A stretch of DNA of 64,000 nt from the NCBI GenBank assembly GCA_022710585.1, contig JAKLGV010000008.1, positions 40,183 through 104,182 of the forward strand, given 5' to 3'. The notes below the pieces were generated by a model that did not search any database, had not been told where the DNA came from, and saw only the letters and a program-made list of their open reading frames with translations. Source of the DNA: Deltaproteobacteria bacterium. GTDB taxonomy: Bacteria > Desulfobacterota > Syntrophia > Syntrophales > Smithellaceae. Positions 8,926 to 18,557 of the stretch are shown piece by piece (within the stretch, counting starts at the first letter, position 1; each line of letters starts with the position of its first letter). Made by a program: the position numbers and the translations under genes.

Positions 8926-9735
8926 ATGGCCACAGGCAACGAAAAAAATTTTGAATTAAAGATCGGCAAAACGGGAATCATTATCGTCATTGCCGGAATG
9001 ACGGCCCTGTTGTGCGCGTCATTTCTGTTCGGTATTGACGTTGGGAAAAATATCGATACGTATCCCGGAAAAATAACATCCCTCCCGCAGAGGGCGCTCG
9101 CCCTAGTCTGGCGGCCGGCGAAACTGCAAATGGCCCAAAGTGTTCCGGAGGAAAATATCAATCTCAACTATCACAAGGCTCTGACCAGCAAGAAAGGTGT
9201 ATCTGAAATGGAGCCGCCAATGGAAAAACAGCCGACGGCAACGCCTGTTCAAAGCGAAGAAGAAGCGAATAAGGGAAAATTCAACATTGAAAGCAACAAC
9301 CAGACCACAGGGGCAAACGATAAAAAGGTTGAAAAAGAAGAGCCTCAATCGATTGAACAAATCATCACCAAAGAAGACGTGAAGGAAGGGACAAAAGAGG
9401 CTAAAACCAAAAACGAAGAGAAGAAAGAGGTTGTGGTCAATAAAAAAGAAGAAAAAAATAATGCCAGGGGCAAAGCCGGCGATAAATTCATTGTGCAGGT
9501 TGCCGCCCTGAAGGAGAAATCGAAGGCCGCTGAAATCAATAAAAAGATGGCGGCGATGGGCTACCACACCCAAATCGTTAAAGCCGACATCAAAGGGAAG
9601 GGCACGATGTTTCGGGTGATCGCATCAGGCTTCGATGACCAGACAAAAGCGCAAAAAGTTGCTGGTGTGATCGCACAGAAAACGGGAACGAAATGCATCG
9701 TCAGAAAAAATGACGCGGAAGTGAAGAAAAATTAA
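8926..9735 (+). CDS. Membrane-anchored SPOR-domain protein
   Basis: A 269-residue bitopic protein: short cytoplasmic N-terminus, one transmembrane helix at about residues 17-36, a long low-complexity Lys/Glu-rich linker (about 100-180) and a C-terminal SPOR domain of about 75 residues starting FIVQVAALKEKSKA. SPOR domains bind denuded glycan strands at the septum, so a role at the division site is inferred from the family. It lies 16 bases after argS and 21 before ffh, an arrangement seen in other deltaproteobacteria. The linker's base composition is A-rich relative to its neighbours, as expected for Lys/Glu codons. Confidence 0.85.
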   Translation: MATGNEKNFELKIGKTGIIIVIAGMTALLCASFLFGIDVGKNIDTYPGKITSLPQRALALVWRPAKLQMAQSVPEENINLNYHKALTSKKGVSEMEPPMEKQPTATPVQSEEEANKGKFNIESNNQTTGANDKKVEKEEPQSIEQIITKEDVKEGTKEAKTKNEEKKEVVVNKKEEKNNARGKAGDKFIVQVAALKEKSKAAEINKKMAAMGYHTQIVKADIKGKGTMFRVIASGFDDQTKAQKVAGVIAQKTGTKCIVRKNDAEVKKN

Positions 9736-9756
9736 AAAAAATACGGTTATGTGATT

Positions 9757-11094
9757 ATGTTTGAAAATCTTTCAGAAAAACTGGATAACATTTTTAAGAA
9801 ATTAAAAGGGCGGGGAGTTCTTAACGAGGAAAACGTCAACGCCTCATTGAAAGAAATCCGCATGGCGCTTTTGGAAGCGGACGTCAATTTCAAGGTCGCC
9901 AAAGATTTTATTGAAGATGTGCGCGGCCTGGCCATCGGCAAAGACGTCCTGGAAAGCATCACGCCCGGCCAGCAGATTGTCAAAATTGTTCACGACCGTC
10001 TGGTGGAATTGATGGGCGGCGTCAGCACCAGCATCCGGTTCGGATCGCGCATCCCGTCGGTGATTATGCTGGTCGGACTGCAGGGCTGCGGCAAGACGAC
10101 CACAGCCGCCAAACTGGCTCTTTTGCTGTCCAGAGAAAAGAAAAAGGTCTGTCTGGTTTCCGCCGACGTTTACCGCCCCGCCGCGATCGAGCAGTTGGCT
10201 GTTCTCGGCAAACAGATCAACACCGGTGTATTTGAAGATAAGAAATTAAAAGATCCGGTGGATATCTGCGCGCAAGCCGTGGAGGATGCCCGCAAAAACG
10301 GATACGAAGTTCTGATTATCGATACAGCCGGACGGCTGCATATTGATAATCCGTTAATGGAGGAATTGCAGAAGATCAAAGCCAGGGTGAATCCGGCGGA
10401 AATTCTATATGTCGCCGACGCGATGACCGGACAGGACGCCGTGAATGTCGGCTCAAAATTCAATGAAGTGATCGGCATTGACGGCGTCATTATGACGAAA
10501 ATGGACGGCGACGCGAGAGGCGGCAGCGCCCTGTCCCTGAAAAAGGTCATCGGCAAGCCCATTAAATTTGTCGGCATCGGTGAAAAAATCGATAATCTGG
10601 AAGTCTTTCATCCGGCCAGAATGGCCTCGCGTATTCTGGGGATGGGCGATATTCTGACGCTGGTGGAAAAGGCACAGGCGAATATTGACCAGAAAGCCGC
10701 GCTGGAACTGGAAAAGAGCATCCGCAAGAACAGCTTTACGCTGGAAGATTTCCGCAACCAGTTGGCGCAGATCAAGAAAATGGGCTCCATGAAAGATATT
10801 CTGGGCATGATTCCTGGCCTGGGCAAAATGAAGGCCCTGAAAGATCTGGAACCGGATGACAGGGAACTGGTCAAAATTACCGCAATCATTGATTCGATGA
10901 CGAAAGAGGAGCGCTATGACTATCTGATGATTGACGGACGGAGAAGAAAGCGAATCGCTCTGGGCAGCGGAACAACGGTTCAGGACGTCAATCTCCTGTT
11001 GAAAAACTATACGGAGATCAGAAAAATCATGAAAAAATTCAATAAAAAAGATGGTATAAAATCGCTGATGAGGAATTTCCCTTTTAAAATGTAA
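9757..11094 (+). CDS. ffh: Signal recognition particle protein Ffh
   Basis: A 445-residue SRP54-type GTPase that binds 4.5S RNA and signal sequences of nascent membrane proteins and docks with FtsY. The N domain (residues 1-85) precedes the G domain with P-loop GLQGCGKTT near 107, DTAGRLH and TKMDGDARGG. The Met-rich M domain follows after MGDILTLVEKA and includes the RNA-binding GSGTTVQDVN. ATG 9757 is preferred over the in-frame GTG 9751, though neither has a strong ribosome site. It stands upstream of rpsP. Confidence 0.97.
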   Translation: MFENLSEKLDNIFKKLKGRGVLNEENVNASLKEIRMALLEADVNFKVAKDFIEDVRGLAIGKDVLESITPGQQIVKIVHDRLVELMGGVSTSIRFGSRIPSVIMLVGLQGCGKTTTAAKLALLLSREKKKVCLVSADVYRPAAIEQLAVLGKQINTGVFEDKKLKDPVDICAQAVEDARKNGYEVLIIDTAGRLHIDNPLMEELQKIKARVNPAEILYVADAMTGQDAVNVGSKFNEVIGIDGVIMTKMDGDARGGSALSLKKVIGKPIKFVGIGEKIDNLEVFHPARMASRILGMGDILTLVEKAQANIDQKAALELEKSIRKNSFTLEDFRNQLAQIKKMGSMKDILGMIPGLGKMKALKDLEPDDRELVKITAIIDSMTKEERYDYLMIDGRRRKRIALGSGTTVQDVNLLLKNYTEIRKIMKKFNKKDGIKSLMRNFPFKM

Positions 11095-11157
11095 AAAAGT
11101 GTGATAAAAAAATTTTGTAAAAAAATTATTATTTTAAGGAGGTCATATTAAAAATCA

Positions 11158-11412
11158 ATGGGTGTTAAAATTAGACTGACCCGGATGGGCGCCAAAGGCA
11201 AACCTTTTTATCGAATTGTAGCGGCTGACACAGATTATCCGAGAGACGGCAGATTTCTGGAAATTTTGGGAAATTATGATCCTAAAAAGAATCCGGCGGA
11301 AGTGATTATCAAGGAAGAACGAGTGAATCACTGGTTGAACAAAGGCGCCAAGGCAACTCTGACAGTGTCTAATTTGCTGAAGAAGAAAGGTATTGAAGCC
11401 AAAATTAAATAA
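11158..11412 (+). CDS. rpsP: 30S ribosomal protein S16
   Basis: An 84-residue S16 with the typical opening MGVKIRLTRMGAKGKPFYRIV and the central RDGRFLEILGNYDP. AAGGAGGT at 11136-11143 lies 14 bases before the ATG, rather far. It begins the conserved rpsP-khpA-rimM-trmD-rplS order. S16 is a primary binder of 16S rRNA in the 30S body. Confidence 0.97.
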   Translation: MGVKIRLTRMGAKGKPFYRIVAADTDYPRDGRFLEILGNYDPKKNPAEVIIKEERVNHWLNKGAKATLTVSNLLKKKGIEAKIK

Positions 11413-11501
11413 CGACTCACGGCCACAATTTTGTAAGCGAGCGATTTGTTGTTAAAAATTACTTCTAACAGAACACATCAAAATCAGCGGAGGTTATGGC
11501 G

Positions 11502-11732
11502 ATGAAAGAATTGATCAAGTATATTTCTCAGGCTTTGGTAGATTATCCGGATAAGGTTGAAGTGACTGAAATCGTCGGCGAACAGACATCGGTTATTGAA
11601 TTGCGTGTGGCTAAAGAGGATTTGGGTAAGGTCATCGGAAAACAGGGCAGAACCGCCAAGGCGATCCGGATGATTTTAAGCGCCGCATCAGCCAAGGCTC
11701 ATAAGAGGGCTGTCTTAGAAATAATTGAATAG
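11502..11732 (+). CDS. khpA: KH-domain RNA-binding protein KhpA
   Basis: A 76-residue single KH domain with the GKQG signature in [13 protein letters not shown]. Start ATG 11502 is preferred because GGAGG at 11489-11493 is eight bases upstream; the in-frame ATG at 11496 is only two bases away. The family (YlqC/KhpA) binds RNA broadly and often works with KhpB/Jag. Its place between rpsP and rimM is conserved across many bacteria. Confidence 0.93.
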   Translation: MKELIKYISQALVDYPDKVEVTEIVGEQTSVIELRVAKEDLGKVIGKQGRTAKAIRMILSAASAKAHKRAVLEIIE

Positions 11733-11739
11733 GCAACAA

Positions 11740-12240
11740 ATGGATCTTTTTGAGGCCGGAGAGATTGTCAGAACCCGCGGTCTCCGTGGCTGTTTGAAAG
11801 TCCTGTCTTACCTGGAGGCCGGCAGGAAGGTTCTCCCGTGTAATGTCATTTATATCGAATCGGGACCGGATCAAAGGCAACCCTACGAACTCAAAAAGAT
11901 TGAACTGGCCGGCCGGGCGTTTTTCATAGAGCTGAAAGACATTCAGGACGTCGAATCGGCAAAGCCTCTAATCGGCCGCAAGGTCTACTTCCCCAAAGAC
12001 ATTCTGGAAAAGCTTCCGGAAGGCGAATATTACCGCCACGATATTGTCGGCATGAATGTTTATACCGGGGAAGACCAATTCATCGGCGTCATCGAATCCA
12101 TTTTTTCAACCGGCAGCAATGATGTGTATGTCTGCAAATCGGCGGGACGGGAAATTCTGCTGCCGGCCGTTTCTGATTTCATCAAACGCATTGACGTGGA
12201 TGAGCGAAGAATGACGGTGGTCATTCCAGAAGGATTATAG
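11740..12240 (+). CDS. rimM: 16S rRNA processing protein RimM
   Basis: A 166-residue ribosome maturation factor for the 30S head. The N-terminal RimM fold opens [18 protein letters not shown], and the C-terminal PRC-barrel contains [15 protein letters not shown] and SNDVYVC. The ATG at 11740 is taken as start; an in-frame TTG at 11725 overlapping the khpA stop is possible. RimM binds S19 and acts in late 30S assembly. The gap to trmD is four bases. Confidence 0.93.
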   Translation: MDLFEAGEIVRTRGLRGCLKVLSYLEAGRKVLPCNVIYIESGPDQRQPYELKKIELAGRAFFIELKDIQDVESAKPLIGRKVYFPKDILEKLPEGEYYRHDIVGMNVYTGEDQFIGVIESIFSTGSNDVYVCKSAGREILLPAVSDFIKRIDVDERRMTVVIPEGL

Positions 12241-12244
12241 AAAA

Positions 12245-12985
12245 GTGATTCATTTTGAAATCCTCTCCATTTTCCCCGAAATGTTTGTTTCTCCCCTTGA
12301 TTTCAGCCTGCTGAAAAAAGCTCAGAAAAAAAAGCTGGTGAAGATTTCTCTCCACGATATCCGCGATTGGGCAGACGATAAACACCGGATGACGGATGAC
12401 GCGCCCTACGGCGGAGGATGCGGCATGGTGATGAAGGTGGAACCGGTGGAGAAAGCTTTGGCGGAGCTCCGAAAGAAAAGGAAAACAAAACCGACGGTAA
12501 TTCTGATGACGCCGCAAGGCGAGGTGCTCAATCAGAAAATCGCGGAAGAGCTTTCTGCAAAAAAAAGGATTATCATCATTTGCGGCCGCTACGAAGGCGT
12601 TGACGAGAGAATCCGGGAGCATCTTGTGGACCGGGAAATTTCCATCGGCGACTATATTCTGACCGGCGGAGAAATGGCGGCCATGGTCTTGATTGACGCG
12701 GTTTCGCGATTGATTCCCGATGTTCTGGGAAATCCCCAATCCGCGGAAAGCGAATCCTTTTCCCATGATCTTCTGGAATATCCGCAATATACAAGGCCCG
12801 CCCAATACAAAGGGTGGAAAGTTCCGGATGTACTTCTCTCCGGCCATCACGCGGACATTGAGCTGTGGCGCAAAACGGAGGCCTTGAAAAAAACCTACCG
12901 GAGGCGTCCGGATCTGCTGCAAAAAGTCAAGCTTTCGGCACAGGATAAGAAAATTCTGGATGACGCTAAATTAGACGAGATATAA
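12245..12985 (+). CDS. trmD: tRNA (guanine-N1)-methyltransferase TrmD
   Basis: A 246-residue SPOUT methyltransferase that makes m1G37 in tRNAs with G36, using S-adenosylmethionine. The GTG start at 12245 follows rimM by four bases. The active-site region [12 protein letters not shown] and the trefoil-knot segment [22 protein letters not shown] are intact, and the C-terminal helical domain is present. Essential for reading-frame maintenance in most bacteria. Confidence 0.97.
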   Translation: MIHFEILSIFPEMFVSPLDFSLLKKAQKKKLVKISLHDIRDWADDKHRMTDDAPYGGGCGMVMKVEPVEKALAELRKKRKTKPTVILMTPQGEVLNQKIAEELSAKKRIIIICGRYEGVDERIREHLVDREISIGDYILTGGEMAAMVLIDAVSRLIPDVLGNPQSAESESFSHDLLEYPQYTRPAQYKGWKVPDVLLSGHHADIELWRKTEALKKTYRRRPDLLQKVKLSAQDKKILDDAKLDEI

Positions 12986-13061
12986 AGTCTTGATTTTTAG
13001 AAATTTTTAATGTATGGGTTTCGCCCTATATTCTGATGAGGCTGTAATAGTCGGAAAGCTT

Positions 13062-13616
13062 GTGCTGTATATCGTTCTTTTACATTACCCTGTCTATAAC
13101 AGGGAAGGCAGGATTGTAACGACTGCCATCGCCAATATGGATATTCACGACATCGCCAGACTGGCAAAAACCTACGCGGTTGACGGATTTTATATCGTTA
13201 ATCCCGCAGCCGGACAGCGCCGGCTGGCTCTGGAAATTGTCCATCACTGGCTGAAGGGCTTCGGGGCGGGATTTAACGAAGACCGGAGAATCGCTTTTGA
13301 ACTGATTCACATCCGGGGAACTCTCCGGGATGTGATCGTGGATATCAGTTCGGCAACGGGGCAATCGCCGAAGATGATCGTTACGGGTGCGAATCTCTCG
13401 GGAGAAGTCATAAGCTTTAACGAGCTCAAAAGGATTTTGAAAACCGGTCACGAGCCTTACATGCTTGTTTTCGGCACGGGATCGGGCATAGCCGGGGAGA
13501 TTTGTGAAAGGGCCGATTACCGGCTGGAGCCGATAAAAGGGGTGACGGATTACAATCACCTGTCCGTCCGGTCGGCCGCGGCCATCATTATGGACAGATT
13601 GAAAGGCATGAATTAA
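13062..13616 (+). CDS. Second SPOUT-type RNA methyltransferase (PF09936-like)
   Basis: About 184 residues, similar to the Methyltrn_RNA_4 family (TM1570-type), SPOUT proteins of unknown target. Family-like features are [30 protein letters not shown] and the SAM-pocket [13 protein letters not shown] followed by [18 protein letters not shown]. The family normally begins around the [11 protein letters not shown] stretch, so GTG 13062 with GGAAAG just upstream is chosen; an ATG at 13014 would add 16 residues without a ribosome site. Lying between trmD and rplS, it probably modifies tRNA or rRNA, but the target is not known. Confidence 0.8.
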   Translation: MLYIVLLHYPVYNREGRIVTTAIANMDIHDIARLAKTYAVDGFYIVNPAAGQRRLALEIVHHWLKGFGAGFNEDRRIAFELIHIRGTLRDVIVDISSATGQSPKMIVTGANLSGEVISFNELKRILKTGHEPYMLVFGTGSGIAGEICERADYRLEPIKGVTDYNHLSVRSAAAIIMDRLKGMN

Positions 13617-13645
13617 AAAATAAGCAATTTTGCAGGAGGAAATAT

Positions 13646-13993
13646 ATGAACGTTCTGGAAATGATTGAAAGAGAACATATGAGAGGTGACATTCCGGGTT
13701 TTAAAACCGGTGATACCGTTAAGGTTTATGTGCGCATTATTGAAGGGCAGAAACAGAGAATTCAGGCTTTTGAAGGCGTTGTTATCCGCAAAAGAGGTAC
13801 CCAGAGCCGCGCTAATTTCACGGTAAGAAAAGTTTCCTACGGCGTCGGCGTCGAAAGAACCTTCCCGCTGCATTCACCGATCATTGAGCAGATTGAAGTC
13901 ATCACCAGAGGTAAGGTGCGCCAGTCGCGTCTTTATTATTTGCGCGAACTGCGGGGCAAGAAAGCCAGAATTAAAGAAGCGGCCAAACAGTAA
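13646..13993 (+). CDS. rplS: 50S ribosomal protein L19
   Basis: A 115-residue L19 that sits at the 30S-50S interface. It has the typical N-terminus [12 protein letters not shown], the central [10 protein letters not shown] and the C-terminal [21 protein letters not shown] segment (here [15 protein letters not shown]). AGGAGGA lies nine bases before the ATG. It follows trmD and the SPOUT gene in the usual operon. Confidence 0.97.
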   Translation: MNVLEMIEREHMRGDIPGFKTGDTVKVYVRIIEGQKQRIQAFEGVVIRKRGTQSRANFTVRKVSYGVGVERTFPLHSPIIEQIEVITRGKVRQSRLYYLRELRGKKARIKEAAKQ

Positions 13994-14023
13994 GTCTTAA
14001 AGGAACTGAAGATTTTTTAATTG

Positions 14024-14043
14024 CGGGAAGCTTCCCTTTTTTT
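14024..14043 (+). terminator. Short terminator-like hairpin after rplS
   Basis: CGGGAAGCTTCCC is a short palindrome followed by seven T, ending three bases before the rnhB ATG. The stem is only 4-5 bp, so it may be weak or attenuating. rnhB has no visible Shine-Dalgarno because this element occupies the site. Confidence 0.35.
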
Positions 14044-14046
14044 AGA

Positions 14047-14664
14047 ATGAATACTTTTGAAAAAATCGCCCGCAAAGACGGCTATCAGCTTGTCGCCGGA
14101 GTTGATGAGGCGGGCAGGGGACCCTTGGCCGGCCCTGTCGTCGCCGCCGCAGTGATTTTTCCGCCCGATTATCTGAATGCCGAAATCAATGATTCCAAGC
14201 AGCTTTCGGCGTCAAAAAGAGAAAAGCTCTACGCAGTCATCGAGCACGATGCGGTGGCTGTCGGCCTGCGGGTGATTGACGCCGATGTCATTGACAACGT
14301 CAATATCCTCCAGGCCTCCCTGGGCGCCATGCGCGAAGCCGTGTTGGAGCTTTCCGCGTCTCCGGATTTTCTTCTGGTGGACGGCGTCCACCGCATTCCC
14401 ATCATCACGCCGCAAAAACCCATCGTGAAAGGAGACAGCCTCAGCATTTCAATTGCCGCCGCGTCCATTATTGCCAAAGTGACGCGCGACCGCATTATGG
14501 AAATGTATCACCGCCAGTTTCCACACTACAATTTTCAAAAGAATAAAGGGTATGGAACGAAAGAGCACATCCGGGCGATCCAACAATACGGCATCTGCAA
14601 GATTCACCGCAAATCCTTTCACGTCAAAAACCTGAAGCAGTCCTGCTTTGATTTCCATGCTTAA
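14047..14664 (+). CDS. rnhB: Ribonuclease HII
   Basis: A 205-residue enzyme that cleaves RNA in RNA/DNA hybrids and at single misincorporated ribonucleotides. The signature GVDEAGRGPLAGP carries the first two acidic residues; a third is in LLVDGVH and the fourth in KVTRDRIM. FPHYNFQKNKGYGTKEH is the conserved C-terminal region. It overlaps yraN by eight bases, a common pairing. Confidence 0.96.
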   Translation: MNTFEKIARKDGYQLVAGVDEAGRGPLAGPVVAAAVIFPPDYLNAEINDSKQLSASKREKLYAVIEHDAVAVGLRVIDADVIDNVNILQASLGAMREAVLELSASPDFLLVDGVHRIPIITPQKPIVKGDSLSISIAAASIIAKVTRDRIMEMYHRQFPHYNFQKNKGYGTKEHIRAIQQYGICKIHRKSFHVKNLKQSCFDFHA

Positions 14665-15037
14665 ACCGAAAAACATGGTCAGGATCATGACCGGCCGCAG
14701 AGGCGAAGCCATCGCCGCCGATTATCTGAAGAAACACGGCTACGAGATTCTGGAGACAAATTTTCGCTGTCCTCTGGGGGAGCTTGACATCATCGCGCGC
14801 GACGGGGAAGACCTTGTTTTTCTCGAAGTGAAAACCCGAAAGTCCGAGAGGCTGGGCTATCCTGAAGAGGCAGTGGACGCCAAAAAGCAGAAAAAGATTT
14901 CACGGTTGGCTTCATTTTATCTGCAAATGAAAAATTTAAGCGGCTCCCGGGCGCGTTTTGATGTGGTTGCCGTCACGCTGTCCGAAGCGTCCGGCGACGT
15001 AAAGATAATTAAAAACGCCTTCGACTTTGTGGATTAA
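14657..15037 (+). CDS. yraN: UPF0102 family nuclease-like protein YraN
   Basis: A 126-residue member of UPF0102, with an endonuclease-like core: GELDIIARDGEDLVFLEVKTR contains the D-x(n)-ExK metal-binding pattern. GRRGEAIAADYL is the usual N-terminal motif. The start is ATG 14657 (or 14675); an upstream TTG is less likely. Function is unproven; a role in DNA uptake or repair has been proposed for the fold. It ends six bases from the convergent dehydrogenase gene. Confidence 0.88.
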   Translation: MLKPKNMVRIMTGRRGEAIAADYLKKHGYEILETNFRCPLGELDIIARDGEDLVFLEVKTRKSERLGYPEEAVDAKKQKKISRLASFYLQMKNLSGSRARFDVVAVTLSEASGDVKIIKNAFDFVD

Positions 15038-15043
15038 CAAAAC

Positions 15044-16441
15044 TCATAGGTGCGTCAGGGCCGGTTTTCCGATCGCGTAAACATTAAAGCCGATGGCAAA
15101 GCATTTTTCGCGGTCAACGATATTGCGGCCGTCAAAGATAAACGCCGGCTTGGTCATCGAGCGGTATATTTTTTTGTAATCCAGCATCCGGTATAAAGAC
15201 CAGTCAGTCAGCACCACCAGCGCGTGGCATCCCCTGGCCGCTTCGTAAGGGTCTTCAATAAATTGCACATTTCCTTCCGCGCCGGAAAGATCCGCGGCGG
15301 CGTTTTTCAAGGCCCGGGGATCGGAGATCACCAGTTCAGCCTTTTCCGACAGCAGCTTTTGGGTGATGTAGATAGCCGGGCTCTCGCGGGTGTCGCTCGT
15401 GTCGGCCTTGAAAGCGAAACCCAGAATACAGATTCTTTTGCCCGCCAGGGTATGAAACATGCTGTGCAGCATCGCCGCGATAAAGCGCTGCTGCTGGTAT
15501 TCATTAATTTTAACGACGCTCTCCCAGTAGGCGGCCACTTCGTCCAGGCCGTAGTGCCGGCATAAATAAACCAGGTTGAGGATATCCTTTTTAAAGCAGG
15601 ACCCGCCGAAGCCGATGCCGGCGTTTAAAAATTTCCGGCCGATGCGGTCATCTGTGCCCACGGCTCTGGCGACTTCGGAAATGTCCGCGTCCGTCTTTTC
15701 GCAGAGCGCGGAAATGGAATTGATGGAGGAGACCCGTTGAGCGAGAAAGGCGTTGGCTACCAGTTTGGACAGTTCGCTGCTCCAGATGTTGGAGGTGATG
15801 ATTTTACTGGATGGAATCCAGCGCTGATAAATTTCAGTTAATTCCGTCCGGGCTTTCAGACCGCTTTTTGTTTCATGCGAGCCGATCAGCACGCGGTCGG
15901 GATTTTCCAGATCGTTGATCGCGGAGCCTTCGGCCATAAACTCCGGGTTGGACAGGACTTCAAATTTTATTTTTCCTCTGGAAGATGAGAGGATTTTTTC
16001 CATCGCCAGGGCTGTTTTTACCGGCAGTGTGCACTTCTCGATCACGATTTTTGAGGATCGCGAATGCTTTAAAATCTGCCGTGCGGTTTTTTCCCAGTAC
16101 TGCAGATCCGCAGCCATATGGGCGCCCGCTCCGTAATTTTTGGTCGGCGTGTTGACGCAAACAAAAATGATGTCATTTTCCCGAATCTGATTTTCGATAT
16201 CCGTGCTGAAGAATAAATTTTTGCCCCGCCTTTTTTTTATGATGTCTTCGAGCCCCGGCTCGTAAAAGGGAAGCTGCGGGGAATTCCAGGCGTCGATGCG
16301 TTCGGAATTGACATCCACCACGGTCACCCGGTAATCAGGACATTTAAAGGCGATCATGGCCATGGAAGGACCACCTACATAGCCGGCGCCGATACAAAGA
16401 ATTTTCTTTTTAAAGTTCATTCGATTTTTAGTCTCCATCAT
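15044..16441 (-). CDS. ugd: UDP-glucose 6-dehydrogenase (animal-type UGDH family)
   Basis: A 465-residue NAD-dependent oxidase converting UDP-glucose to UDP-glucuronate. The Rossmann motif CIGAGYVGGPSMAMIA is near residue 16, and the catalytic Cys lies in GFGGSCFKKD near 280. Length and the VNTPTK, EKCTLPVKTA and NPEFMAEGSAI motifs resemble the eukaryote-type clade rather than short bacterial Ugd. ATG 16441 begins three bases after the upstream gene's stop; MNFKKKILCIG at 16420 is an alternative. The two genes form an operon. Confidence 0.93.
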   Translation of the reverse strand: MMETKNRMNFKKKILCIGAGYVGGPSMAMIAFKCPDYRVTVVDVNSERIDAWNSPQLPFYEPGLEDIIKKRRGKNLFFSTDIENQIRENDIIFVCVNTPTKNYGAGAHMAADLQYWEKTARQILKHSRSSKIVIEKCTLPVKTALAMEKILSSSRGKIKFEVLSNPEFMAEGSAINDLENPDRVLIGSHETKSGLKARTELTEIYQRWIPSSKIITSNIWSSELSKLVANAFLAQRVSSINSISALCEKTDADISEVARAVGTDDRIGRKFLNAGIGFGGSCFKKDILNLVYLCRHYGLDEVAAYWESVVKINEYQQQRFIAAMLHSMFHTLAGKRICILGFAFKADTSDTRESPAIYITQKLLSEKAELVISDPRALKNAAADLSGAEGNVQFIEDPYEAARGCHALVVLTDWSLYRMLDYKKIYRSMTKPAFIFDGRNIVDREKCFAIGFNVYAIGKPALTHL

Positions 16442-16444
16442 GAT

Positions 16445-17386
16445 TTATAATTTTTCCAGCGCGCCGCGAAAATATTCTATTGTCTTTAATAAGCCGTCTT
16501 CCAGAGGGGTTGTCGGCTGCCATCCCAGTTTTTCCGTCGCCAGACGGATATCCGGTCTTCTCTGAGCGGGATCATCCGACGGCAACGGCAGAAATTCAAT
16601 TTCCGAACGGCTGCCGGTCAGTTGAATGACCAGCTTTGCCAACTGCATAATCGTAAATTCACCCGGGTTGCCGATGTTCACGGGACCGAAGAAGTCGTCT
16701 TCCGCGTTCATCATCCGGATGAGCCCGTCAATTAAATCATCCACGTAACAGAAAGAGCGTGTATGAGAGCCGTCGCCGTAGATGGTGATCTTTTTGTTCT
16801 GCAGCGCCTGAATGATAAAATTGCTGACAACACGGCCGTCATTTAATGCCATCCGGGGGCCGTAGGTATTGAAGATGCGGACGATCTTTGTGGTGACGGC
16901 ATTCTGGCGGCGGTAATCCATCATCAGGCATTCCGCCGCTCTTTTTCCTTCATCATAGCAGCTGCGGATGCCGATGGGATTCACTTTTCCCCAATAGGCT
17001 TCGTTTTGCGGATGCACTTCCGGATCGCCGTATATTTCCGATGTGGATGCCTGAAGCACTTTCGCCTTCGTCCTTTTGGCCATGCCCAGAACATTGATGG
17101 CGCCCATCACGCTGGTTTTGATGGTTTTAATCGGGTTGTATTGATAATGAACGGGCGATGCCGGACAGGCCAGATTATAGATCTCGTCAACTTCCAGATA
17201 AATGGGATTGATGATGTCGTGGCGAATCAATTCAAAACGCGGTATCGTCAGAAGATGGACAATGTTATTTTTGTTGCCCGTAAAGAAATTATCCAGACAG
17301 ATAATATCGTGGCCTTCGCGCAGCAGTTTTTCGCAGAGGTGAGAACCTAGAAATCCGGCTCCTCCTGTAATCAGTATGCGTTTCAT
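16445..17386 (-). CDS. uxs: UDP-glucuronate decarboxylase (UDP-xylose synthase)
   Basis: A 313-residue extended SDR enzyme. It has the N-terminal [15 protein letters not shown], the YxxxK catalytic pair in [11 protein letters not shown], and the decarboxylase-typical [22 protein letters not shown] and [10 protein letters not shown] segments. Start ATG 17386 (MKRILITGG) is chosen over an in-frame extension without family similarity. It converts UDP-glucuronate to UDP-xylose, the next step after the co-transcribed dehydrogenase. UDP-xylose would serve cell-surface glycan synthesis; no glycosyltransferase is present in the window. Confidence 0.92.
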   Translation of the reverse strand: MKRILITGGAGFLGSHLCEKLLREGHDIICLDNFFTGNKNNIVHLLTIPRFELIRHDIINPIYLEVDEIYNLACPASPVHYQYNPIKTIKTSVMGAINVLGMAKRTKAKVLQASTSEIYGDPEVHPQNEAYWGKVNPIGIRSCYDEGKRAAECLMMDYRRQNAVTTKIVRIFNTYGPRMALNDGRVVSNFIIQALQNKKITIYGDGSHTRSFCYVDDLIDGLIRMMNAEDDFFGPVNIGNPGEFTIMQLAKLVIQLTGSRSEIEFLPLPSDDPAQRRPDIRLATEKLGWQPTTPLEDGLLKTIEYFRGALEKL

Positions 17387-17583
17387 ATGCTTTTTGCTTA
17401 CAACATTTAAAAATTTTTTTCTATTAAAATGATAAATATTCCTTATGTCAACGGTAATCATTTTGCCGGAATGATCTTACGGCCTGTTATTCTGACATAT
17501 CCCTTGAAGTGTTTGAATCTCTGTGGTAGGGATTTTCAAAATTTAAAATTTGTGATTGAGGGCAACTGTTTAAGGAAGTGCGT

Positions 17584-17910
17584 ATGGATTCAAATTCCAT
17601 CATCAAAGACAACAAAAAAATCTATGATCTGACCGATGTGTCCACGGATGCGGAAAATGGAAACACTCAGGAGGTCATCATCGTTGACGGCCGCGGTTAT
17701 GAAAAGAGTAATTTTGAGCAGGAAGAAGTCTTTACCCTGTTGGATGTCGTTGACGATCCCCAAGCCAGAGAGAATTTATACAAAGAGATTCTAAAAAGAT
17801 CCGAGGCCGTCGTTGAAAGAATCGCCCGACAGGTAGTTCCAGAAATAGCCGAAAAAATGATCAGGGCGGAAATTGAAAAAATTAAGAAAGAGACTGAAAC
17901 GGAGCAGTAA
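17584..17910 (+). CDS. Conserved deltaproteobacterial protein of unknown function
   Basis: A 108-residue acidic protein without signal or membrane segment. AAGGAAG at 17572-17578 sets the start at ATG 17584. The last 35 residues (VERIARQVVPEIAEKMIRAEIEKIKKE) form an amphipathic helix with the VPEIAE..IR.EIE pattern that I recall also at the C-terminus of some deltaproteobacterial response regulators and PopZ-like proteins. No catalytic motif. It is the first gene right of the divergent gap 17387-17583, 74 bases ahead of the phosphatidyltransferase gene. Confidence 0.7.
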   Translation: MDSNSIIKDNKKIYDLTDVSTDAENGNTQEVIIVDGRGYEKSNFEQEEVFTLLDVVDDPQARENLYKEILKRSEAVVERIARQVVPEIAEKMIRAEIEKIKKETETEQ

Positions 17911-17983
17911 CGGGGCGGCAAATATTTTAAAATTGCTTAACCGAAAATCCACACACGGGATAAAATTTTAAACAAACAATCGC

Positions 17984-18529
17984 ATGAATATACCTAATTT
18001 TTTATCTTTATTAAGAATTATTCTGGTCCCCGCCATCGTCATATTCCTGATTCAAAACGAATATACCAAGGCATTAATCACTTTTATTGCCGCGGGTCTG
18101 ACGGATGCCATGGACGGCACGCTGGCCAGGGTGCTGAAGCAGCAAACCGAGTTAGGGGCGTTTCTGGATCCTCTGGCGGATAAGATCCTTTTGTCGACCA
18201 GCTTTATCACGCTGTCCATCTTCGGCTTGATTCCCGGCTGGCTGACGGTCATCGTCATCAGCAGGGATATCATTATCCTGATGGGCATCATGACATTGTC
18301 CATGATGTCCATAAGTTATGAAATTAAACCGGTTTTCGTCAGCAAAGTCACCACGGGTCTGCAAATCGGCACCGTTTTTCTGGCGCTGTTTCTGAAGTCT
18401 TTTACCTCCGAGCTGATCAATTATTACGACGTTGTGAAGATTGTCTCCTGGCTGACCGCTTCCTTTACAATTCTGTCCGGTCTTGTTTATATCTATAAAG
18501 GCATTAAGATCCTGAATCAGCAATCTTAA
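17984..18529 (+). CDS. pgsA: CDP-diacylglycerol-glycerol-3-phosphate 3-phosphatidyltransferase-like
   Basis: A 181-residue inner-membrane protein with about five or six hydrophobic helices and the full CDP-alcohol phosphotransferase signature: DAMDGTLAR, then ELGAFLDPLADK, giving the D..DG..AR........G...D...D pattern. It probably makes phosphatidylglycerol-phosphate, the precursor of phosphatidylglycerol and cardiolipin. Other CDP-alcohol transferases share the motif, so the exact alcohol is inferred from length and similarity to PgsA. Confidence 0.85.
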   Translation: MNIPNFLSLLRIILVPAIVIFLIQNEYTKALITFIAAGLTDAMDGTLARVLKQQTELGAFLDPLADKILLSTSFITLSIFGLIPGWLTVIVISRDIIILMGIMTLSMMSISYEIKPVFVSKVTTGLQIGTVFLALFLKSFTSELINYYDVVKIVSWLTASFTILSGLVYIYKGIKILNQQS

Positions 18530-18557
18530 AAATAAGCTAATATATAAGATATTTAGC

